From G964291335 sp964291335 (GTDB lineage Bacteria > Chloroflexota > Dehalococcoidia > Lucifugimonadales > UBA3495), in assembly GCA_964291335.2 (NCBI GenBank), contig OZ219749.1, positions 62,001 to 126,000 of the forward strand: a stretch of DNA of 64,000 bases. Reading direction: 5' to 3'. The notes beneath the pieces are model-generated. The model was not told where the DNA came from, made no database searches, and worked only from the letters and a program-made list of their open reading frames with translations. Made by a program: the position numbers and the translations under genes. Positions 25,348 to 32,890 of the stretch are shown piece by piece. Every line of letters begins with the position of its first letter. Within the stretch, counting starts at the first letter, position 1.

Positions 25348-26367
25348 TTATTGGGGGATCAGGTCAGCTTCGGTTGGCTTTCTTACGGAGAATCCCTGTT
25401 CGTACAGATTCGATTCAGGGTGCAGCAGCACTTCCGGGATGACCTGATTGCCCTCAGCGTCCACTGCATTGATTTCCAGCCATTGCAGGCGCTGCAGACC
25501 GGCCAGCGCGGTTGCCAGTTCCGGGCTGATTTCTCCGGTCAGCGTCAGCTTCCGGATCGGCGGGTTATGCGGGAAGCTGTCCTGGTTCAGTTCGATTTTT
25601 CCGCATTCAATTTCCAGGTGCTGCAGGGCCGGTAAATCCTGGGTCAGTTCTTTCCGGATGGCGCAGACCGGTGTCGGTTTGGGTTCGGGTTCCTTTGGTC
25701 TTATTCCCCTGTAGTACGTGGGGAAGACCCGGGGCGGCGGCACTTGCTCGAATTCTCCGCTCGTTTCGATTTTCAGCAGGATCAGGTCCGGTTGAGATTC
25801 GGTAAACGGGTCCGTGTAGTTAATAAAGTCGGCCTGGATGGTAAGGGATTTCACGCCTTCCGGCAGGTTCAGCGCGCCCGGTTCCAGATCGATCGTTGTT
25901 CCGTCCCCGGTTCGGGGGTTTTCCTGCAGTCTGATGGTCAGGGATTCCGGAGCGGTCTGATCACGGAGTGCATTGGGGTGTATGACGCCGCCGCATGTTG
26001 GGACGTTCAGTTCCTTTTCCCTGTTTTCTGCTTCGTAATAGAACTTTAAACGTTTGTCATTGATTTCGCATTTTCTGGTCGGCGTTGGCGGTTCAGGTGT
26101 GTGCGTCGCTGTCGGTTGCTCCGGAGTTGCCGGCTCCCGGGTTGAGTTCATCGCCATTGGGGTCGGCGTTGGGCCTGGTCGGGTTTCCTGCTCCCTGGTC
26201 GGAGTCTCCTGAGCTTGCAGCAGGTCTTCCAGCTGCTGCTCCAATTCGGCGATTTTCCGATCCGTTTCTTCCTTGTCCACTTCGATGATGATTGGCGGGT
26301 CTCCGTTGCAGGCCAGTGCGGCAGTCAGCAGCAGCAGGCTGCTGATCAGGAGGGCTGATAATTTCAT
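25348..26367 (-). CDS. Leucine-rich-repeat lipoprotein (339 aa)
   Basis: MKLSALLISSLLLLTAALAC is a lipoprotein signal with Cys20 as lipid anchor. It is followed by a short coiled coil (ETDRKIAELEQQLEDLL), a Thr/Pro linker (PTPTRKCE), and leucine-rich strands (VKSLTIQADFI, LQHLEIECGKI, IRKLTLTGEI, LQWLEINAVD). Exported and attached to the membrane outer face. It shares its plan with the broken lipoprotein at 9261-10486. It starts 12 bases after the TAG of the ImmA/IrrE-like gene and in the same frame. TAA stop. Confidence 0.7.
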   Translation of the reverse strand: MKLSALLISSLLLLTAALACNGDPPIIIEVDKEETDRKIAELEQQLEDLLQAQETPTREQETRPGPTPTPMAMNSTREPATPEQPTATHTPEPPTPTRKCEINDKRLKFYYEAENREKELNVPTCGGVIHPNALRDQTAPESLTIRLQENPRTGDGTTIDLEPGALNLPEGVKSLTIQADFINYTDPFTESQPDLILLKIETSGEFEQVPPPRVFPTYYRGIRPKEPEPKPTPVCAIRKELTQDLPALQHLEIECGKIELNQDSFPHNPPIRKLTLTGEISPELATALAGLQRLQWLEINAVDAEGNQVIPEVLLHPESNLYEQGFSVRKPTEADLIPQ

Positions 26368-26379
26368 TATTGGTATAAC

Positions 26380-27678
26380 CTATTCTTCAGGGATTTTGTT
26401 TTCGATGATGCCTTTGTTAATGAGCGTGAATCTAATAAGCCGATCGGAGACTTGAAAATGCTCGGCAGCGTCGTCGATTTGATCGTCTCCAGGTGTTTTG
26501 TTTCCGATGAATTTCAGCAAATCATTGGTGGGGCATAGTAGTTCGCGTGCGAAGGCTCGCTGGAATTTCTGGCGGCTGGTTCGGGAGTTAGTTGCAGGCA
26601 GCAAGCGTTCGTCTGTTGGGGTTGTTATTTGATCTGCGACTACCCGCGCTAATGTGAAACGCCGGCCGGTTAAGGATCGCTGGTGTAATGCGATGCGCAG
26701 GTTGCTGTTGTCGCAGTCACGTAAACCGGCAGATAGAGGCAGGTCGGATTGATGCTGCCGGTTAAGATTTACGCCGAATAGATCATTCAGTGTTCTGGTT
26801 TCAACTCGGTCGGATGCTATTCCCCAAACTAGGCGGGCGATTCCGGCTGCTTTTTCACCGCGCCGCCAAGGCGTGTCCAGCGCATTTGTTTGAGCTTGAT
26901 ATTCCGCCAATATCTCGTTGCAGTTAGGTAGTTGGACTGTTTCGTCTCGGTTTCTTACTTCGGCTTCCAGAAATTCCAGGTGATCCAAGGATCTTTCTTT
27001 GGATGCAACTGCGATTTCCTGTATTGCGTCGGCTCCGTATACCCGGCGCTGTTCCAAGAGTTGTGACATCAAGGTGTTTGGGGCTTTTCCTGGGTCGTAT
27101 CCCAGTCTGGCTTCCAGTTTGCGTATATCTTTGAGATATTCATTGGCGCGTTCCCAGGACACTTCAGCCCACAAGTTAGTCAGTTCCGTGTTCGTTTTTA
27201 CTTGTGGGGGCATATCGTTTATGACGGCGTTCACGAAATTGTCGATGGCTTTCTCGAAATCAATTGCGGAAATGATGCCTTCGTAATTCTGTAAATACCG
27301 GACTGGCTCGGTACTATTAGGATCGTCTGATTTAGCGATAGCTTGGATGGTTTCTCCGTCACTGCTCAAGATCAGGTTAGGCCATAAATAGCCGCTACCG
27401 GCAGCGGCCAGGTTGTGGCTCATTTGCCAATCGGTGCTTGTCGGTTCCTCTTTCGGTTCCCAGCGGAGCCGCCACCAGTTGCCGGCGAACCAATCAGCCA
27501 GCTGGAGTGCTGATACGCGCATGAATCTACGAGTTAGTTTGATTTCACTGGTTCGGTCTTCTAACTCCGTTAAGCAAATCCCGTTTAACCAGATGGAGAT
27601 CGCTGATTGCATCCGGTCATCTGTTTCTTTCGTACGGTCTTCGAGCTGTTTTTGCTCAATTCTGAATGATTCAGTCAT
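26380..27678 (-). CDS. ImmA/IrrE-like protein lacking the HExxH metal site (432 aa)
   Basis: The C-terminal ~120 residues follow the ImmA/IrrE (M78) pattern: GRRFTLA, FQRAFARELLCP, and DDAAEHFQVSDRLIRFTL. Where active members have HELxH straight after RFTLA, this one has RVVADQ, so the zinc protease site is missing. The N-terminal part has WFAGNWWRLRWEP and looks like a sensing or scaffold domain. It overlaps the upstream partner gene by 8 bases (ATGACTGA), a two-gene unit seen in defence-rich regions. TAG stop. Function unknown; regulatory or toxin role is inference. Confidence 0.6.
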   Translation of the reverse strand: MTESFRIEQKQLEDRTKETDDRMQSAISIWLNGICLTELEDRTSEIKLTRRFMRVSALQLADWFAGNWWRLRWEPKEEPTSTDWQMSHNLAAAGSGYLWPNLILSSDGETIQAIAKSDDPNSTEPVRYLQNYEGIISAIDFEKAIDNFVNAVINDMPPQVKTNTELTNLWAEVSWERANEYLKDIRKLEARLGYDPGKAPNTLMSQLLEQRRVYGADAIQEIAVASKERSLDHLEFLEAEVRNRDETVQLPNCNEILAEYQAQTNALDTPWRRGEKAAGIARLVWGIASDRVETRTLNDLFGVNLNRQHQSDLPLSAGLRDCDNSNLRIALHQRSLTGRRFTLARVVADQITTPTDERLLPATNSRTSRQKFQRAFARELLCPTNDLLKFIGNKTPGDDQIDDAAEHFQVSDRLIRFTLINKGIIENKIPEE

Positions 27679-28111
27679 TGTTGGTCCAAAAATTCAGGAC
27701 TTGATCCCGGAACGGATCATTCGGAGGTATTGGGTAACCATGGTAAGTACCCTGGCTGCGGTTTTCCAGTTGGGCTTCAAGTGGATTTCCGTTTTTATCC
27801 ACTGCCCATACGTTTTGTGGAAATTCACCTCTGGTTTGCTCGCTGATCAAGCCTCTTTTGATTCCAGTGCGCAACAGACGCGTAGCGGTAGTTTTGGAAA
27901 CTATTCCTACGTCATCGCATAGCGTCTTGTCATTCCGAGGTGTAGATGGCGGGGTAAGACCGAAGTCGCCCGGGTTTCTTTTGTGGACTGGATTGCCGGT
28001 GTATGAAACCCTCTTGGCCAGGTCCGTCAGATTTTCCAGTTTGCTGGATCGGCGTATGCGCCGTTTATTATTGAATTGCTTACGTTGGTTGTTATCTGTA
28101 AATCTTTCCAT
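27671..28111 (-). CDS. Partner protein of the ImmA/IrrE-like gene (146 aa)
   Basis: Conserved-looking core GNPVHKRNPGDFGLTPPSTPRNDKTLCDDVGI, LLRTGIKRGLISEQTRGEFPQNVWAV, and LENRSQGTYHGYPIPPNDPF. I know this sequence type as an uncharacterised family found beside ImmA/IrrE-like genes. ATG 28111 is used; a TTG 12 bases earlier is an alternative. The overlap with the next gene shows translational coupling. Confidence 0.55.
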   Translation of the reverse strand: MERFTDNNQRKQFNNKRRIRRSSKLENLTDLAKRVSYTGNPVHKRNPGDFGLTPPSTPRNDKTLCDDVGIVSKTTATRLLRTGIKRGLISEQTRGEFPQNVWAVDKNGNPLEAQLENRSQGTYHGYPIPPNDPFRDQVLNFWTNND

Positions 28112-28210
28112 TGGTAATTCCAAAGTGTAAGCCTGTCAGTGTGATTGGTCAAGGAACACCTACGGAACATACTTTGATTCCTCGGTGTTGTCTATCCGGG
28201 CTTGCTCAGA

Positions 28211-28771
28211 TTATCTTCGTTTCTTGAGCAAGTCCTTCATGTCCGGTATGACTGCCTGGAACTGGCAGCCGACGTTGATGATATTTTCCCGTCCGCCTTC
28301 GTTCCGGTCTGCCAGTGCGACAATCGCCATAATCTCCGCCGCCGGATGATTTCGAAGCAGGGCGGCGGCGATGTCCAGCGCGCTTTTGCCGGTGGCAACC
28401 ACATCTTCAATTATCACGGCCAGGATGGATTTATCCTTTGGGAGGGGCGGGATGATCTGCCAGGCCTTTTCGCCTTTGGGGGCAATGAAGCAGGCGTTCA
28501 GGGGTTGTCCCCTGAGTTCGCTTAGCAGGCAGAGTTGGGCCACGATGGGTACGGCGCCGTGGGCCACGCCAACAATGGTGTTTGCCACTGGGTAGTCAGC
28601 GGAGATTATCCGCAGCATGGCCTCCGCCTGGCATCGGGCGCCCTTTGGGTTCAGGGTCAACCGGCGGGAGTCGATGAAGTAATTGGAATAGCCGCCATTG
28701 CGGAGCCGGAAGGTTCCCTGCTGAACTGCGCCGGTCTGCTGCAGCAGGCGGGTAATTTCCCGGTCGGACAT
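28211..28771 (-). CDS. pyrE: Orotate phosphoribosyltransferase
   Basis: Makes OMP from orotate and PRPP in pyrimidine synthesis. 186 residues. The PRPP-binding loop is AVIIEDVVATGKSALD (usual VIEDVVTTG), and GVAHGAVPIVAQL and RNGGYSNYFIDSR are typical of OPRTases. With tmk it makes a pair of pyrimidine-nucleotide genes in the element, as in large phages and plasmids that take charge of dNTP supply. ATG 28771 overlaps nothing; the upstream stop is 8 bases away. TAA stop. Confidence 0.75.
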   Translation of the reverse strand: MSDREITRLLQQTGAVQQGTFRLRNGGYSNYFIDSRRLTLNPKGARCQAEAMLRIISADYPVANTIVGVAHGAVPIVAQLCLLSELRGQPLNACFIAPKGEKAWQIIPPLPKDKSILAVIIEDVVATGKSALDIAAALLRNHPAAEIMAIVALADRNEGGRENIINVGCQFQAVIPDMKDLLKKRR

Positions 28772-28778
28772 GGTTGGG

Positions 28779-29777
28779 TTACTCCTTCGGGTCGATTATT
28801 TCGCAGATCCGGTCGGTGATCGACTGGGCCAGGTTTTGCAGCTTTTCCAGCCGGTGAAAGTTGGGCAGGAAGTAGCCGATTTTGTAAATTACTACCGGCT
28901 CTTCAGAGCACAGTTCGCAGATGCGCGCGGCTACTTCCGCCGTTTCCTCAACGGTCATTTCCATGTCCCCGGAGGTTGTTTTCTTTTCGTGCCTTTCCAG
29001 CAGTTGTCCGGCCAGCTTGGCTTGGTCCGGGGATATGATCGAGAAAATAGTGATTTCGTAGGGATTGCTGTCGGGAACGATGCTGGTCTGCGATATGTTC
29101 TGATGCGGCAGGTCCATGCTGATGGTGGCTATTCTGACCGGGATCATTGCCCTGCGGGATTTTGGCTCCAGCAGCATCAGGGGGGCTGGCAGAACGCCGC
29201 GTTCCGCCAGTTCGTCCAGGTAGCTTTGGTAGTAATGTCTGTTTCTTTTCATTGAATGAAACCGCTCGTTTGCAGTATGGGATTTCCCGCCGGGGTAGGT
29301 TCCGGTCAGAACAGGGTCAGGCTCTGGGGCTGGTTCCGTTCCGGTATGGGGGGTTCCGGCGTTGGGGCCGGACTCTCCGGCGTTGGCGCCGGCTTTTTGG
29401 GGGGCCTGGCTCTGCTCTGCCTTTTCGCCGGTTTGGCCTGCCAGGCCGGGCAACTGGGCTGCTTCTACCCCGGTAAATATTCCGTTGGCGGTCATGGTTT
29501 TCCACAGCGTGCCGGGCGCCAGCAGTCCGGTGTGAAACCGGTTGTGCCGACCGATGATCCGGGTCAGGTCGTCGGCGGATACCATCCGGGTTTTCACCAC
29601 GGGCCGTTCTTCGGATTCCCGGTGCATATTGCCGTAGTTATAGTTGTGAATCAGGATTGATTCCTGGTAAATATCGATTCGGGTCGAAAGGAGATCCGGC
29701 GGCACATTGACGGTGGCGGGCAGCGCCCAGTGGATCTCCGGCGTCAGGTGATCGTTGCTTCCCGGGTTTGCTGGCAT
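28779..29777 (-). CDS. Hypothetical protein (332 aa)
   Basis: Two conserved-looking regions, PEIHWALPATVNVPPDLLSTRIDIYQESILIHNYNYG and a C-terminal helical region (VEETAEVAARICELCSEEPVVIYKIGYFLP), are joined by a Pro/Gly/Ala-rich linker (about residues 110-165). TAA stop 8 bases before the pyrE start. I do not recognise the family; a PRTRC-type plasmid protein was considered without real support. Confidence 0.6.
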   Translation of the reverse strand: MPANPGSNDHLTPEIHWALPATVNVPPDLLSTRIDIYQESILIHNYNYGNMHRESEERPVVKTRMVSADDLTRIIGRHNRFHTGLLAPGTLWKTMTANGIFTGVEAAQLPGLAGQTGEKAEQSQAPQKAGANAGESGPNAGTPHTGTEPAPEPDPVLTGTYPGGKSHTANERFHSMKRNRHYYQSYLDELAERGVLPAPLMLLEPKSRRAMIPVRIATISMDLPHQNISQTSIVPDSNPYEITIFSIISPDQAKLAGQLLERHEKKTTSGDMEMTVEETAEVAARICELCSEEPVVIYKIGYFLPNFHRLEKLQNLAQSITDRICEIIDPKE

Positions 29778-29802
29778 TGGTTGATCCTCTTGAGGGTTTT
29801 TC

Positions 29803-29946
29803 TCAGCAGCGCTTCGAGTGTCTCCGGCGCTGCCGGAGGAAGTCCTGCACTCTTTTGCGGCTTTCGTTTGCCATTGCAGACCCGTTTTCTCTGTACCGAC
29901 GCCGGATGCTCCGGGCCGTTTCTTCAGCGTTTTTATGACTGTTCAT
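29803..29946 (-). CDS. Small basic protein (47 aa)
   Basis: MNSHKNAEETARSIRRRYRENGSAMANESRKRVQDFLRQRR...: rich in Arg, helical, after AAGGAGTCTCATTCCC. Could bind nucleic acid. It ends 25 bases before the next gene in the operon. No family recognised. Confidence 0.5.
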   Translation of the reverse strand: MNSHKNAEETARSIRRRYRENGSAMANESRKRVQDFLRQRRRHSKRC

Positions 29947-29965
29947 GGGAATGAGACTCCTTGTT

Positions 29966-30313
29966 TTACCGCCTTTGCCGGCTGTCAATACAGCAGGCTA
30001 CGGCGCAGTATCTCTGGGATGGAGAATCGCTGGCGAAGTCCGCGCCGCACTGAACGCAGGTGCGGCGCGCCGGTGCCGCCGGCGGTGTTTTTACATTTAT
30101 GACCAGCCCGGATCGGGTCGGTTGGACCGGATAGTTTTCAGCTCCGGGCGGTGTGGGCAAGTCGGCGGTTTTCCGCCGGGACTTCGGAATCGGGACGGGC
30201 GCCGGCGCCGGCGTCATCTCTCGCGTAATGTCCCGGCCGTTGACGGTTCTGGTCTGCCTGATTTGGGATCTCCGTTTTTGAGTTCGCTTTTTCTTGCCGG
30301 TAGAGTTGGACAT
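29966..30313 (-). CDS. Hypothetical protein with C-terminal zinc knuckle (115 aa)
   Basis: A basic N-terminus (MSNSTGKKKRTQKRRSQIRQ), a Pro-rich middle, then CVQCGADFASDSPSQRYCAVAC: two cysteine pairs as in zinc knuckles of tRNA/DNA-binding proteins. ATG 30313; TAA stop. Likely a small nucleic-acid-binding protein; this is inference. Confidence 0.5.
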   Translation of the reverse strand: MSNSTGKKKRTQKRRSQIRQTRTVNGRDITREMTPAPAPVPIPKSRRKTADLPTPPGAENYPVQPTRSGLVINVKTPPAAPARRTCVQCGADFASDSPSQRYCAVACCIDSRQRR

Positions 30314-30414
30314 AGGGTATTTCCTGAAGGGTGTTGTTTTGCAACTATTTTCAGCCGTGGTCCGGCCCTGGATTTTGCGGCAGGGTTGTCCCGGCGTGGG
30401 GCCGGAAAATGAGG

Positions 30415-30437
30415 AAGCCCGGCAATACGCCGGGCTT
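30415..30437 (-). terminator. Intrinsic terminator after family member 4
   Basis: AAGCCCGGC-AATAC-GCCGGGCTT: perfect 9-bp stem, 28 bases past the TAG of the 30465 gene and followed on the minus strand by CCTCATTTTCC. Its place shows that this TAG works as a true stop. Confidence 0.7.
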
Positions 30438-30464
30438 GAGAGTTCCAGAGACGGCCGGTGGTTG

Positions 30465-31388
30465 CTATTCGGGTTCTTCGGATTGCCGGAACATTGCCGG
30501 GATGACTACCTGCACGTTCAGGTTTTCGGCCTGGATTTGCTGGGGCGGCCGGATTCTTCCGCCGACCACGGCGGCGATGGTTTCCTGCCCGGTTGCCTGG
30601 GCTACTGTGTCAGCCCGTTTCCGGGCTCGTTCCAGGTCGTTGAAGCGGATGGTCCGGGATACTTCGAACACGGCATAGGAGGTCGTCAGGTCTTCCGTTT
30701 TTCTGGCCTGGATGATGATATCCGCTGCCATGACTTCGTTGACCTGCGTCGGGGTGATCAGTCCTTCCGTTTCCGCCTTTTCCAGGGTTTCACGGAAATT
30801 CTCGTTGGTATCCCTGGTTCCGGCAAGCAGCACGCGGCCTCTTACCAGGTTCAGGTGGTCTTTGGCAATGTTGAGGATGCTTTCCCTGGCGCGGCGTTCC
30901 GTGTTGTCGCCCTTGAGGGCTGCTACGTCGTCCTTCAGCACTGCTACATCGGCCTTGACTTCGGTCATATCCTGTTTCAGTACTGATACGTCGGCCTTGA
31001 CTTCGATCATATCCTGTTTCAGTACTGATACGTCGGCCTTGACTTCGATCATATCCTGTTTCAGTACTGATACGTCGGCCTTGACTTCGATCATATCCTG
31101 TTTCAGTACTGATACGTCGGCCTTGACTTCGATCATATCCTGTTTCAGTACTGATACGTCCTGTTTGAGACCTGATACGTCGTTCTCCAGCACATTCAGC
31201 CGTTGGTCCACTTTTTCTGCGAAGGCGTAAAAGGCGTCTCTGAGCTCCTGTACCGTTTTTACCAGCCGGGCGAACTGCTCCGGCAGATCCATAAGTTCCT
31301 GCGTGAGCAGTCGACGCTTCAGGTCTTGACGGTACTCCGGGTTCCGGTCAATGAAGTCCAGGAAATCCTGGTATTGTTTCGGGTACAT
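30465..31388 (-). CDS. Coiled-coil repeat protein with PD-(D/E)XK-like C-terminus, family member 4
   Basis: Closest relative of the 23352 protein. N-terminus YQDFLDFIDRNPEYRQDLKRRLL and PEQFARLVKTVQELRDAFYAFAEKV are followed by five copies of VLKQDMIEVKADVS (14 residues, two heptads). The C-terminus has ESILNIAKDHLNLVRG and AADIIIQARKTEDLTTSYAVFEVSRTIRFNDLERA. The repeat sequence differs from the 23352 one at set positions (Met-Ile for Met-Thr, Ala for Glu), so each array was homogenised within its own gene. TAG stop plus terminator. Function unknown. Confidence 0.7.
   Translation of the reverse strand: MYPKQYQDFLDFIDRNPEYRQDLKRRLLTQELMDLPEQFARLVKTVQELRDAFYAFAEKVDQRLNVLENDVSGLKQDVSVLKQDMIEVKADVSVLKQDMIEVKADVSVLKQDMIEVKADVSVLKQDMIEVKADVSVLKQDMTEVKADVAVLKDDVAALKGDNTERRARESILNIAKDHLNLVRGRVLLAGTRDTNENFRETLEKAETEGLITPTQVNEVMAADIIIQARKTEDLTTSYAVFEVSRTIRFNDLERARKRADTVAQATGQETIAAVVGGRIRPPQQIQAENLNVQVVIPAMFRQSEEPE
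30950..31168 (-). repeat. 42-bp in-frame tandem repeat, five copies
   Basis: Unit GTCGGCCTTGACTTCGATCA plus TATCCTGTTTCAGTACTGATAC, 42 bases. Four copies are identical; the outermost one has TCGGTC in place of TCGATC. Confidence 0.85.
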
Positions 31389-32175
31389 GATCGCTCTTCC
31401 TGATCCTGATGTCCTGATTGTATCCTGTATTTACCGGGTATTCCAGTAGCGCTGGTCGTTGGAGCTGAGGTTGCCTTAACGGCGGGACGCCTGCCGGATG
31501 GTATAGATCGAATAGTCGTTGCATATCGAAATAAGCTTCTTCCTGACTGTGCCAGTTCAGCCGGCGGATTTCGGGGATATACGTTTCTCCCGGTTGGAGT
31601 GTTGTCCGTTCCGGTGGGCGGTTGGCCTCGTCAGGGTATCGGATCAGCTCCAGGTTCTGATCGATCCGGGTTACTTCAGAAGCGCCGTCCCGAAGGTTGT
31701 CCGACTGTTCCGTGTAGCGCATGGTTTCGTCGCTGAGCCAGTCGAGCAGGGTGTGGCGCGGAATGATGACACGTCGGTTTTCCCGGAAATGAGGCAAGGG
31801 GTTTGCACTCCAGTAGAGCCAGGCACGGACTGTCTGGACATTTACGCCGACGATCCTGGCAGTTTCCTTGATGTCGTAGGCCACTCTCCGGTTGACAATC
31901 TGGATTTCCGACCGGGAAATGTTGTCTTTGGCAATCCAGCCGATAATGTTCTGGGTGTCCTTCCTGTTCCAGGGGCGGATGCCGGTATCGGAAGTTGAAT
32001 CCTTGATCAGCGCTGCTTTTTCGTCTCCGAAATGGCGGGCGAAGAAGGCGGTGAGAGAATCGGGTATTATGGTCTGGTACTCCGATGCACTGATTTTGGC
32101 ATCCCGTATTACTCGGACCGGTTGGCGGTTTTGGTTCTGATCAGGTTCGGGTAGTCGATGTCGAGTATTTCGCAC
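31348..32175 (-). CDS. Helix-turn-helix (excisionase/MerR-like) protein
   Basis: The middle region YDIKETARIVGVNVQTVRAWLYWSANPLPHF followed by RRVIIPRHTLLDWLSDE is a helix-turn-helix of the excisionase/HTH_17 type with its wing. The N-terminus is uncertain. The open frame starts at 32175 inside the upstream gene, but an ATG at 32102, four bases past that gene's stop, would be natural if one A were missing from the A4 run at ~32094 (giving MPKISASEYQTI). The 3' end overlaps the next start by 41 bases. It may regulate the element or serve as a recombination directionality factor. Confidence 0.5.
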   Translation of the reverse strand: MRNTRHRLPEPDQNQNRQPVRVIRDAKISASEYQTIIPDSLTAFFARHFGDEKAALIKDSTSDTGIRPWNRKDTQNIIGWIAKDNISRSEIQIVNRRVAYDIKETARIVGVNVQTVRAWLYWSANPLPHFRENRRVIIPRHTLLDWLSDETMRYTEQSDNLRDGASEVTRIDQNLELIRYPDEANRPPERTTLQPGETYIPEIRRLNWHSQEEAYFDMQRLFDLYHPAGVPPLRQPQLQRPALLEYPVNTGYNQDIRIRKSDHVPETIPGFPGLH

Positions 32176-32328
32176 CAGCGGTAGAGGGATCCTTGGGCAA
32201 TATCAAGTTCGGCGGCGGCCTTGGCGATGGGATGGGATTCCTGTCGGTATTTCTTGATGGTCGCAATGACTATTTCCCTGATGGGTTGGTTATGGGTCAG
32301 TTCCAGTTCTCATTGATTTGGTAATCAT
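32109..32328 (-). pseudogene. Small helix-turn-helix regulator, frameshifted near 32312
   Basis: From ATG 32328 (MITKSM) the frame soon hits TAA, but one base fewer gives ELELTHNQPIREIVIATIKKY, then AKAAAELDIAQGSLYRWCEILDI, a Fis/transposase-type helix-turn-helix, ending at TAA 32109 (about 72 residues). It is the first gene of the minus-strand cluster and faces the integrase remnant across a short divergent region, the usual position of an element's regulator. Confidence 0.45.
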
Positions 32329-32379
32329 GTTCTGGTCTCCGTCGTTGGACTTCTCCGGGTTTATCACTAGATGGTAAGA

Positions 32380-32401
32380 TTGTCAGAACAATTGTGCAAT
32401 A
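32380..32401. promoter_or_regulatory. Inverted repeat in the divergent region, possible operator
   Basis: ATTG..AGAACAATTGTGCAAT around a palindromic ACAATTGT, between the divergent regulator gene (start 32328) and integrase remnant (start 32442). A fitting place for a repressor site. Low support beyond position and symmetry. Confidence 0.3.
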
Positions 32402-32441
32402 GGTTTTCGGGGCAAAATTTACGGATCAGCCGGAGGGCTGA

Positions 32442-32878
32442 ATGGCGACTGGGACTATTCGTCAGCGGTCGGGGCAGCGGGATCGTTTTACCGTGCAGGT
32501 ATATCTGGGAGTCAGCCCGGTTGACGGGAAGAAAAAGTATCGGTCCGAGACGGTCCGGGGCAGCCGTGGGGATGCCCAGCGTCGGCTGCGGGAGATGATC
32601 GCTGAAGTGGAAGGGCGGCCCGTCGGTCTGGTTATCCAGGGGTGAGGCTGCATGATTTGCGGCATTTGCATGCCAGTCTTTTGTTGCAGCGTGGGGTGCA
32701 TTTGAAAGTGGTGCAGGAGCGGCTGGGGCATTCTTCGATCGCGCTGACGGCGGGTTTACCAAGGCCCTGGCCTTTCGCCCCGGGTTGGCACGGGGGGCAT
32801 CCGGGCGCGCCGGGTGACCGGCGCAATCCGGTTTTCGGAACACATGCAACTTCGGTAACTACGAGAATGAGGCGATAA
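32442..32878 (+). pseudogene. Tyrosine recombinase (phage-type integrase) remnant
   Basis: GGAGG precedes the ATG. Residues 1-60 match the N-terminal arm-binding domain (GTIRQRSGQRDRFTVQVYLG ... TVRGSRGDAQRRLREMIAEVE), then the frame ends in TGA (32643). In another frame from ~32642 come RLHDLRHLHASLLLQRGVHLKVVQERLGHSSIALT, the catalytic HxLRH and LGH motifs. The core-binding and first half of the catalytic domain are deleted, and the final Tyr region is replaced by unrelated sequence. It cannot be active. It marks the right edge of the element and is the only plus-strand element gene. Confidence 0.8.
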
Positions 32879-32890
32879 GGAGGTAATACC

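Noticed and set aside
1..32400. Element-wide reassignment of TAG to an amino acid
   Set aside because: TAG acts as a true stop at 30465 (a terminator follows 28 bases later) and at 26380 (a lipoprotein signal starts four codons on in the same frame). No CUA tRNA was seen in the window.
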